A stretch of DNA of 64,000 nt, taken from Thiofaba sp049322715 (GTDB lineage Bacteria; Pseudomonadota; Gammaproteobacteria; Halothiobacillales; Halothiobacillaceae). Made by a program: the position numbers and the translations under genes. The DNA is taken from assembly GCA_049322715.1 (NCBI GenBank), contig JBMOQP010000011.1, positions 1 through 64,000 of the forward strand, in the 5' to 3' direction. The stretch's first letter is position 1. Each line of letters opens with the position of its first letter. Positions 25,533 through 32,663 of the stretch are shown here, in pieces. The notes under the pieces were generated by a model that was given only the letters and a program-made list of their open reading frames with translations, was not told the DNA's origin and made no database searches.

Positions 25533-25803
25533 ATGGATTTCGTTCAGGCTGTATATGAGACCTATGATGCCTTGCCTGAGGGGTGGCGAGATGCCGTGGC
25601 TGGGGCGGGTTATCAGGTTCAGGTCACACGTCGTCTGACCGAGGCCTTGCCTCGACTCGTGGGTCTGACGCCGCGCGGCGGTATGCCGGGGTAGAACCCG
25701 CGGGGTAGAACCCCGCACGACGGAGTCGCTGGATGCGTTGACCTACTTCCCGAGAACGGCTGAAGTGCTGCATTCCTTGCTTTATATCGGTGGCACACCA
25801 TGA
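25533..25803 (+). pseudogene. Frameshifted phage-type gene fragment
   Basis: The ATG at 25533 opens 53 codons (MDFVQAVYETYDALPEGW start) ending at 25694. A second frame continues without a start and ends PRTAEVLHSLLYIGGTP at 25803, overlapping the next ATG as ATGA. Between them GGGGTAGAACCC is present twice in tandem (about 25688-25716), and this small duplication explains the frame change. The family is not recognised. The position directly before two coupled phage-like genes suggests the remains of a phage structural gene. Confidence 0.5.
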
Positions 25804-26030
25804 CGATTCGTGTCCGGCTCTATCTGTTGCCCAACGGGGATATTCTTGGCGGCGGCGGTTGGGTGACGTCACCCGAAGGCGATCACTATGAGATTCGCTG
25901 GACATCGCCCGCCGGCGAGCCGATCTATGACGTCTCCTATGAGGACGCGAAGCAGGTGGCCGAGAACGGCGGCGCGCTGGTGTGGGATGAGGCGTCGAGC
26001 GCGCTCGTTCTGGAGACGGTCGGGACATGA
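25800..26030 (+). CDS. Small phage-associated protein of unknown function
   Basis: A 76-residue acidic protein rich in beta-type residues, with GGGGWVTSPEGDHYEIRW near residue 17. It overlaps the broken gene before it (ATGA) and the virion morphogenesis gene after it (ATGA), which is typical phage packing. No motif or family was recognised. Confidence 0.65.
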   Translation: MTIRVRLYLLPNGDILGGGGWVTSPEGDHYEIRWTSPAGEPIYDVSYEDAKQVAENGGALVWDEASSALVLETVGT

Positions 26031-26542
26031 TCGAGATCAAGCTCGACGACCGCGAGGTGCTGGATGCGCTCAACGAGCTGATGCAAAGGGCGAGCGATCC
26101 GGAACCGGCGTTGCGCTACATCGGCGAGAAGCTGGTCGAATCGACCAAGCAGCGGTTCGTGGACGGGCGCGATCCGGATGGGCAGACATGGGCGCCAAAT
26201 ACGCCGCTGACGCTGGCCCTCTATATGTCTGAGCACAGCAGCAACTTCAAGAAGGATGGGAGTCTGAGCACGAAGGGTGCGACCCGGCTCGGTGCGAAAA
26301 AGCCGCTGACCGGCAAGACGCGCGCCCTGCAGACGACGATCAACTACCAGGTCGTCGGCGACACACTGATGATCGGCAGCCCCGAGCCCTACGCAGCCAT
26401 GCACCAGTTCGGCGGCACGACCAGCCCACGCAGCATGATCCCAGGCAAAGCGATCCCGGCGCGTCCGTTCCTGGGGCTGTCGGATGAAGATCGAGGCGAC
26501 ATTCTCGAGATCGTGAAAGGCTACCTTGCGGACGCCGTCTGA
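26027..26542 (+). CDS. Phage virion morphogenesis protein, Mu gpG-like
   Basis: A 171-residue protein resembling the tail-completion/virion morphogenesis family (Mu gpG, P2 gpS). Supporting segments are ERFVDGRDPDGQTW-like text at residues 43-57 (QRFVDGRDPDGQTW), LTGKTRALQTTINYQV near residue 91 and the C-terminal YAAMHQFGG with IPARPFLGLSDED. It appears intact, but no other head, tail, integrase or transposase genes are present, so it is a relic of a larger prophage. Confidence 0.82.
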   Translation: MIEIKLDDREVLDALNELMQRASDPEPALRYIGEKLVESTKQRFVDGRDPDGQTWAPNTPLTLALYMSEHSSNFKKDGSLSTKGATRLGAKKPLTGKTRALQTTINYQVVGDTLMIGSPEPYAAMHQFGGTTSPRSMIPGKAIPARPFLGLSDEDRGDILEIVKGYLADAV

Positions 26543-26911
26543 ACGGACAAGCAGCGTCGCACCATCGCTTCCATATTGTGCAACGTTGTTCCAGAATCCT
26601 TCCCGAAATTAACCGGCAACGCCCACGAGTTCCCGGAATTATCGCAGCTGGTCCGTTCCAGTTATCTCAGTCGGGATCAGCATTCGCCCGCGTGCGCAAA
26701 CGCACGTTCGAAGATGCAAGCTTCAAAGCGGGCGAAAAACCACTTCAACGGTTGTTCAAGGCCGCCTCAAGACAGGCTTGCGGGTTGTTTCGCCCGCCTC
26801 AAGCGGCGCGCTTCGAACCGTCCGGATCACACGCGGGCGACCCCATTTCTTTTCTTTGTTCGCGCAAAGAAATGGGGGAAAGAAACGCGCCCCCACGACC
26901 TTCGTTTGGCC
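26543..26911. other. Non-coding DNA right of the phage genes
   Basis: About 370 nt with no supportable gene. It contains GTGCG/CGCAC around 26690-26705, repeated CGCCCGC/GCGGGCG segments, and a 12-bp hairpin at 26841-26877 (CCCCATTTCTTT arm). It looks like degraded intergenic repeat sequence attached to the phage remnant. Confidence 0.55.
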
Positions 26912-26938
26912 TGTCCGGAAAACCTTCCTTTCGCAAAC
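26912..26938 (-). repeat. Right inverted repeat bounding the phage remnant
   Basis: It is the inverted partner of 25260-25286, with 26 of 27 positions matching. It lies 20 nt beyond the 3' end of the copper ATPase gene. Confidence 0.85.
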
Positions 26939-26958
26939 ATCCCACATCCCCCTCGTAC

Positions 26959-28992
26959 TCACACCACCGTGCGCAGCGAGGCCACGCGCCGCCCAAGAAG
27001 CCGCGCATTGATTGCCACGATCACCGTGCTCAGCGACATCAGCACCGCCCCCACCGCCGGGCTCAGCAGCAGGCCCCAGGCCGCCGCCACGCCCGCCGCG
27101 AGGGGAATGGCCACCACGTTGTAGCCCGTGGCCCACAACAGGTTCTGAACCATCTTGGCGTAGGTGGCGCGGGCCAGGCCGAGGATGGCCACCACGTCGC
27201 GAGGGTCGCTGCGCACCAGCACGATGTCGGCCGACTCGATGGCGACGTCGGTGCCCGCCCCCACCGCAATGCCGAGGTCGGACTGGACGAGCGCCGGGGC
27301 GTCGTTCACCCCGTCGCCCACCATCGCCACGGTCAGCCCACGCGCCTGCACCTCGAGGATCTTGGCCGCTTTCTGTTCGGGCAGCACTTCGGCGAAGAAC
27401 TCGTCCAACCCCAGTTCGTCGGCCACCTCCTCCGCCACCGCCTGCGAATCCCCGGTCAGCATCATGCAGCGAATGCCCATGCGCTTGAGCGCAGCCACCG
27501 CCTCGCGCGATTCGGGGCGCACCACGTCCGAGAGGGCTATGGCGGCCAGGGGGCGCCCATCGACCAGCAGGAACACCAGCGTCTTGCCCTGTCCGGCGAG
27601 CGCCACAAGGCGCGGATGACCGGCCTCGATGTCGGCCTCGCGCAAGTAGCCTGCGCCGACCACCTTCACCTCCTGCCCCTCCACGCTGGCCTCGGCCCCC
27701 TGCCCGGTGATGTTCCGGAAACCGGTCGCATTCGGCCATTCAATGCCACGCTCCTTGGCGGCGCGGATGATGCCGCGGGCGATGGGATGCTCGGACTGGT
27801 TCTCCAGCGCCGCAGCCAACCGCAGGCAGGCCGTCTCGTCCAGATCGCCCAGGGGAACCACCTCGCTCACCCCGAAGCGGCCCTCGGTCAGGGTTCCGGT
27901 CTTGTCGAACACTACCGCCCCCAGGTTGCGCGCCCGCTCGAATGCAGCCCGGTCACGGATCAGCAGACCATGGCTGGCCGACAGGCTGGTGCTCATCGCC
28001 ACCACCAGCGGCACCGCGAGGCCGAGGGCGTGCGGACAAGCGATGACCATGACCGTCACCGCCCGCTCGATGGCGAAGGCCAGGTCGCGACCGAGCCCGA
28101 TCCAGGCCAGCAGGGTCAGGGTGCCGCCCCCCAGCGCAATGACGGTCAGCCACAGGGCCGCCCGGTTCGCCAGATCCTGGCTGCGCGAGCGCGACTCCTG
28201 TGCGCGGCGCACCATATCCATCACCTGGGCCAGGTAAGTCTCGCCCCCCGTCTTGTGGATCTCGAGGGTGAGGGCGCCTTCGCCGTTGACCGAACCGCCG
28301 ATGACCTCGGCCCCCTCTCTCCGCTCCACCGGCCGTGACTCGCCGGTGAGCATGGACTCGTCCATGCTGCTGCTCCCGCTCACGATCACCCCGTCCGTCG
28401 GCACCCGCTCGCCCGGACGGACCAGCACCCGGTCGCCCGGACTCAATTCGCCGAGCGGCACATCCTCGCTCCCGCCGTCGTCCCGCAGCCTATGGGCCTC
28501 GGCGGGCAGCAGCCGCACCAGCGCCTCCAGCGCACCCGAGGCCCCCATCACCGAGCGCATCTCGATCCAGTGGCCAAGCAGCATGATGTCGATCAGGGTC
28601 GCCAGCTCCCAATAGAAGCCCATGCCCTCGAGGCCGAAAACCACCGCCGTCGAGTAGAGCCAGGCTGTGGTGATCGCGACGCCGATCAGGGTCATCATGC
28701 CCGGCTGGCGCCCGGCGACCTCCTCGGTCAGCCCCTTCAGGAACGGCCAGCCACCATAGAGATAGACCATGCTGGCGAGCGCGAACAGGGCCAGATGATC
28801 GCCCGCGAAGGCCAGCAAGGGAGGGAGTCCGAGCAGGTGCCAAAACTCCGACGAAAGCCCGAGGATGGGCAGGGTCAGCGCCAGGGAGACCCGAAACCGG
28901 CGCCGGAAGTCCTCCACCATGTGGGCATGATGTCCGGCGTGAGCGGACTCATGGTGATGATGGTTATGCTGGGGATGGACATGCTCGTGCAT
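26959..28992 (-). CDS. copB: Copper-translocating P1B-type ATPase, CopB (CPH) type
   Basis: An inner-membrane pump exporting copper or silver ions. The 677-residue protein opens with a histidine-rich tail (HPQHNHHHHESAHAGHHAH) rather than a CxxC metal domain. It has eight predicted membrane segments, the phosphatase loop LTGES, the transport motif IACPHALGLAVP (CPH, subgroup P1B-3), the phosphorylation site DKTGTLTEG and the hinge GDGVNDAPAL. The ATG at 28992 was chosen. No copper chaperone or regulator gene lies next to it, and it sits against the phage remnant. Confidence 0.93.
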   Translation of the reverse strand: MHEHVHPQHNHHHHESAHAGHHAHMVEDFRRRFRVSLALTLPILGLSSEFWHLLGLPPLLAFAGDHLALFALASMVYLYGGWPFLKGLTEEVAGRQPGMMTLIGVAITTAWLYSTAVVFGLEGMGFYWELATLIDIMLLGHWIEMRSVMGASGALEALVRLLPAEAHRLRDDGGSEDVPLGELSPGDRVLVRPGERVPTDGVIVSGSSSMDESMLTGESRPVERREGAEVIGGSVNGEGALTLEIHKTGGETYLAQVMDMVRRAQESRSRSQDLANRAALWLTVIALGGGTLTLLAWIGLGRDLAFAIERAVTVMVIACPHALGLAVPLVVAMSTSLSASHGLLIRDRAAFERARNLGAVVFDKTGTLTEGRFGVSEVVPLGDLDETACLRLAAALENQSEHPIARGIIRAAKERGIEWPNATGFRNITGQGAEASVEGQEVKVVGAGYLREADIEAGHPRLVALAGQGKTLVFLLVDGRPLAAIALSDVVRPESREAVAALKRMGIRCMMLTGDSQAVAEEVADELGLDEFFAEVLPEQKAAKILEVQARGLTVAMVGDGVNDAPALVQSDLGIAVGAGTDVAIESADIVLVRSDPRDVVAILGLARATYAKMVQNLLWATGYNVVAIPLAAGVAAAWGLLLSPAVGAVLMSLSTVIVAINARLLGRRVASLRTVV

Positions 28993-29103
28993 GGGAGACC
29001 CTCCCGGGAGGAGATGTCCCCAGAGCATAGGCCAGGCGGGGGAATTACACGACCAAGATCGCTCTCTGCCCCATCGTCCTGGTGGATTGCTTCGCTACGC
29101 TGA

Positions 29104-29125
29104 CAACATTGCAGGAGCAGTGTTG
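29104..29125. promoter_or_regulatory. Dyad upstream of the copper ATPase, possible operator
   Basis: A 9-bp imperfect dyad (CAACATTGC and GCAGTGTTG around AGGA) lies about 110 nt upstream of copB. It could be a regulator site or a hairpin. It does not closely match a known CueR operator. Confidence 0.25.
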
Positions 29126-29211
29126 CAACACCTTGGCGTTGGTCGAAGGCCAGAAGCCATGGAAGGCTTCTGCCGCCATGACGGGAGCGGCGGCCCGTCC
29201 TCCGATGCTCA

Positions 29212-31035
29212 TCAGCTCAACAACTGCAGCTTGAAGTGGTGGTGCACCAGACGCTTGAAGCGCTCCACCGTGCGCAGGGCGTCGCGCAGCAGGTCGCGCT
29301 CGAAGTGGCTGAGCCGCTGCGGGTCGATGTGGCTGTCGGTGGCGGGAAGCCCCGCGCTCACGTCCTCCAGCATCGCCCCGAGCCGCAGGCTGAGCATGAA
29401 GTCATAGGCACCCGAAAGGTCGCGGGCGAAGGCCGGCTCGAAACGCCCCAGCTCGCGCAGGCGCTCGATCCGCTCGAAGGTGCTGGTCTCGCCGATGCCC
29501 GCCTCCAGCGCGTAGACCCGCACGCCGTGCATGATCGGGAACAGGCCGCCCTTCTTCAGGTCCAGCTCGCCCCGGTGCTCCCCCTTCTCCAGCACGAAGC
29601 CGGAAAAGACGCCGAGCGGCGTCTCGAAGGCGAGGATCTGGCGCGCCATGCGCGCCAGCACGGTGGGATGCGCGGCCAGCTGCACGTTCAACTCGGCGCG
29701 CATCGCCTCCAGCAGGTCGCTCCGGCCCGCCACGGCGCGGGCGTCGGCCAGCATCGCAAGACGCAGCAGGGCCTCGCCGTCGGGCTGCTCGACGCAGCGG
29801 ATGATGTCGCGTTCCATCTGTGCCGGTGTCAGCCGCCAGCGCGGATTGCTCGCCATGATCCCCCCGGGACAGCGCGGCAGGCCGAGCTGCTCCAGTGCAT
29901 CCACCAGACGCCCGGCCGCCTCCCCGGCGGCGCCCTCGTCGGCCCCCGCCGCCAGCAGCAAGCCGTTGTCCTGGTCGGTGCGCAGCAGCTGCTCGCCCCG
30001 CCCCTCGCTGCCCATCAGGAACAGGCAGCTCGCCTCCACCAATCCGTCCGGGGCGACCACCCCCCACGCCTTGGCGTACAGCTTGGCGTTCAGCTCGCTC
30101 ACCCAGCCGCTCACGTGCCGCGCCCGTACCCCGCGCCCGTGCAGGCCGCGCACCAGTTCGACCAGATGCCCACCGACCTCGTGAAGATCATCGATGCAGG
30201 CTGCGCGCTCGATCTCGCGGTCCAGCAGCGGGGCATGGCTAGCCACGAGGCTGAGGATGTCCTTCTGCCGCACCAGTCCCGCCGAGCCGTCCGCCCGCCA
30301 GACCACCAGCTGGCTGATGTGGTGGCGCAGCATCAGCTGCAGGGCGGCAAAGAGGTCGTCCGATTCCTCCAGTGCCACCAGGGGGCGCCGGGCCTCGAGC
30401 ACCGTGCCCGGATCGTCGGACTGCGCCAGGGCTGCAACCACGTCGCTCTGGGTCAGCATACCGAAGCCGTGGGACTCGTCCTCCACCAGGAGCGCCTTCG
30501 CCCCGTCGGCGTGCAGGGCGCGGGCCGCATCGCGCAGCGTCACCGGGCCCCGGAGGCGGGACAGGGGGCGCAGCGTCAGCTCCGACAGGCTCGTGTGCAG
30601 CAGCAGGGTCAGGGCACCGCGCTCGCCGGCCTCCGACCGTGCCCGGCGCTTGGTCTCAAGATCCTCCCGGTAGAAGTTCAGGAAGGCCGGATGCTGTTCC
30701 CCCAGTTCGTGGAAGACATGCGCCGGCAGCCAATGGGCGACCAGCTCTTCCTCCACCTCGAGCGCGCAGGGATGACTGCCACGCAGCAGGCCACCCGCGC
30801 CCACCGCCTCCCCGGGACCATGGAGGACCTCCCCGTCTGCCTCGCCGCATTCCCGCACCACGCCCTTGACGATGAGCCACAGCCCCTCGGCCGGGGCGCC
30901 GACCTCGGCCAGGCGGTCGCCGCGCGGGGCATAGACCACATCCAGCGCAGCCACGGCACGGGCCAGAAGACCCTCGGGAAGACGGTCGAAGGGCGGAAGG
31001 TGGCCCAGCGCCTGCGCGGGTTCGAGGAGGTTCAT
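29212..31035 (-). CDS. cNMP-binding / CBS-pair / DUF294 nucleotidyltransferase-like protein
   Basis: A 607-residue signalling protein of the type annotated as CBS domain-containing putative nucleotidyltransferase. A cyclic-nucleotide-binding-like domain covers about residues 10-120. Two CBS motifs lie at about 150-270. The DUF294 nucleotidyltransferase core shows LMGSEGRGEQLLRTDQDN near residue 345, and a helical C-terminal domain follows. The family often sits beside sodium/acetate symporters or 3'-5' exonucleases, neither of which is present here. Ligands and targets are unknown. Confidence 0.85.
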   Translation of the reverse strand: MNLLEPAQALGHLPPFDRLPEGLLARAVAALDVVYAPRGDRLAEVGAPAEGLWLIVKGVVRECGEADGEVLHGPGEAVGAGGLLRGSHPCALEVEEELVAHWLPAHVFHELGEQHPAFLNFYREDLETKRRARSEAGERGALTLLLHTSLSELTLRPLSRLRGPVTLRDAARALHADGAKALLVEDESHGFGMLTQSDVVAALAQSDDPGTVLEARRPLVALEESDDLFAALQLMLRHHISQLVVWRADGSAGLVRQKDILSLVASHAPLLDREIERAACIDDLHEVGGHLVELVRGLHGRGVRARHVSGWVSELNAKLYAKAWGVVAPDGLVEASCLFLMGSEGRGEQLLRTDQDNGLLLAAGADEGAAGEAAGRLVDALEQLGLPRCPGGIMASNPRWRLTPAQMERDIIRCVEQPDGEALLRLAMLADARAVAGRSDLLEAMRAELNVQLAAHPTVLARMARQILAFETPLGVFSGFVLEKGEHRGELDLKKGGLFPIMHGVRVYALEAGIGETSTFERIERLRELGRFEPAFARDLSGAYDFMLSLRLGAMLEDVSAGLPATDSHIDPQRLSHFERDLLRDALRTVERFKRLVHHHFKLQLLS

Positions 31036-31223
31036 GCTTGCACCCTGGTTGTCGGTCTGGTCCGAGCGCAGCCCGAACGCGTTCCATGGATCGGCAAGGC
31101 AGCCTCGGGCTGCTTGCGTGCCGATGTGATCCGTCCCTTTTACCAGAAAGGAGGATGCGCATGGAGGGCGTCAGCCTGCTGCTATCCTTCAGCATGCATT
31201 CGGTTTCAACAACGGAGGTTCCA

Positions 31224-31715
31224 ATGCGCCCCATGTTCCTCGTTGCCGCCCTCATCGCGGCCCCTGGTGTCCAGGCCGGGATCTACAAGTGCGTGGTGAG
31301 TGGCCAGACCGTGTTCAGCCAGCCCCCCTGCGGCGACCAGAGCGTGGAAGTGAAACCGAAGGTGATCCAGCCCTCCGCCAGCGCGATGGCCGAACAGCAG
31401 ACGGCGAATGCCTCGGTGCAGGCTGCGGCGAACAACATGGAGCGGTCCCGGCGCATGACGCAGATCGAGCGCAGCATCGCGGGGCTGGACGATGCCATCG
31501 CGGCCATGACGGCCGAGCGCGACCAGCGCATCGCCAACCTCCGCTTCAACCGCAACTACGCGAACAACAACCTGGCCGGGGCCGCCTGGCAACAGAGCCT
31601 GGCGATGGAGATGGAAGCCGTGGCCGCCCTGTATGCGACCAGCATCGAGTCCGCCCAACTGGAGAAATCCCGCCTCTTGGAAGAGTACGCCCGGCTACGT
31701 GACGCGAAGCCCTGA
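31224..31715 (+). CDS. DUF4124-type secreted protein
   Basis: A 163-residue protein with a cleavable signal peptide (VAALIAAPGVQA) followed by GIYKCVVSGQTVFSQPPCGD, the short cysteine-paired DUF4124 motif. The remainder is a coiled-coil-like helix rich in alanine and glutamate. ACGGAGG precedes the ATG. The function is unknown; a periplasmic location is inferred from the signal. Confidence 0.75.
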   Translation: MRPMFLVAALIAAPGVQAGIYKCVVSGQTVFSQPPCGDQSVEVKPKVIQPSASAMAEQQTANASVQAAANNMERSRRMTQIERSIAGLDDAIAAMTAERDQRIANLRFNRNYANNNLAGAAWQQSLAMEMEAVAALYATSIESAQLEKSRLLEEYARLRDAKP

Positions 31716-31761
31716 GCCTGCCGCCAGGCTCTTCGGGAAGTTGGAGTGAACTATGGAAACA

Positions 31762-31909
31762 CTGAAAAAATCCATCCTTGGATTTTTTCAGTTCGGCTCA
31801 CCGCGAAGTGAATTCGCGGTGGCCTCCGCGAATCAAGCGCTTGCGCCCTTGTTCGCGCCGGGGCATCCATGCCCCAGTCAGGAAGCGCTGAGTTTTTCAG
31901 CGTTTCCCT
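31762..31909 (+). repeat. Dispersed hairpin repeat, copy D (internally deleted)
   Basis: This copy lies between the DUF4124 gene and the ABC cassette. It has the A/T-rich hairpin at 31762-31791 (loop ATCCTT) and lacks the CCCTCCTCTC box and the CTTCC hairpin. It has a perfect 9-bp stem CACCGCGAA/TTCGCGGTG around GTGAA, the GCGAATCAAG segment, a GGGGC/GCCCC stem at 31860-31875 with loop ATCCAT, and the final GGAAGCGCTGA hairpin. The deletion falls exactly between modules. Confidence 0.88.
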
Positions 31910-31938
31910 ATGCTTGAGTAACAGCTCGGTCATCGATC

Positions 31939-32661
31939 ATGAATCCATCCACCACCGCCCCGCCCGTGTTCATTGCCCGCGGCCTGACCAAGACCTACCG
32001 CATGGGGGAGGTGGAGGTCCAGGCCCTGCGCGGGATCGACCTGGAGCTCTACCGCGGCGAGCTGGTGGTTCTTCTGGGGCCCTCGGGCAGTGGCAAGTCG
32101 ACCCTGCTCAACATCCTCGGTGGGCTGGACACGCCCACCAGCGGCGAGGTGCGCTACCTCGACCACAAGCTCACTGGCGCCACCGAGGCCGAACTGACGC
32201 GCTTCCGCCGCGATCACGTAGGCTTCGTGTTCCAGTTCTACAACCTCATTCCCAGCCTCACCGCGCGCGAGAACGTGGCGGCGGTGACGGAGATATCCCC
32301 CTCCCCCATGCGCCCGGAGGAGGCACTTAAACTGGTCGGTCTGGGCGAGCGCCTGGACCACTTCCCGGCCCAGCTGTCCGGCGGGGAGCAGCAGCGGGTG
32401 GCCATTGCGCGCGCCATCGCGAAGAACCCGGCCGTGCTGCTGTGCGACGAGCCGACCGGCGCGCTGGACTCGGCCACCGGGGTGGTGGTGCTGGAGGCGC
32501 TGGAGAAGGTGAACCGCGAGCTGGGCACGCTCACCGTACTCATCACCCACAACGTGGGCATCGCGGACATGGCCGACCGGGTGATCCGTCTGTCGGACGG
32601 CCGCATCGCGGAGATCCGTGCCCATCCCCTGCGCAAGCATGCCCGTGAATTGAGCTGGTAA
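31939..32661 (+). CDS. ABC transporter ATP-binding protein (LolD/MacB type)
   Basis: The ATPase of an export or mechanotransmission ABC system. The 240-residue protein has Walker A GPSGSGKSTLL near residue 51, the signature LSGGEQQRVAIARA, and Walker B LLCDEPTGALD. FQFYNLIPSLTARENV is typical of the MacB/LolD group. It is followed 2 nt later by its permease and then by an HlyD-type adaptor, so the three form one cassette. Confidence 0.92.
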   Translation: MNPSTTAPPVFIARGLTKTYRMGEVEVQALRGIDLELYRGELVVLLGPSGSGKSTLLNILGGLDTPTSGEVRYLDHKLTGATEAELTRFRRDHVGFVFQFYNLIPSLTARENVAAVTEISPSPMRPEEALKLVGLGERLDHFPAQLSGGEQQRVAIARAIAKNPAVLLCDEPTGALDSATGVVVLEALEKVNRELGTLTVLITHNVGIADMADRVIRLSDGRIAEIRAHPLRKHARELSW

Positions 32662-32663
32662 GC

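Noticed and set aside
26959..28992. Copper-resistance island carried by the phage remnant
   Set aside because: The ATPase gene has the same GC-rich codon use as its neighbours and lies outside the inverted repeats. There is no evidence it moved with the phage.
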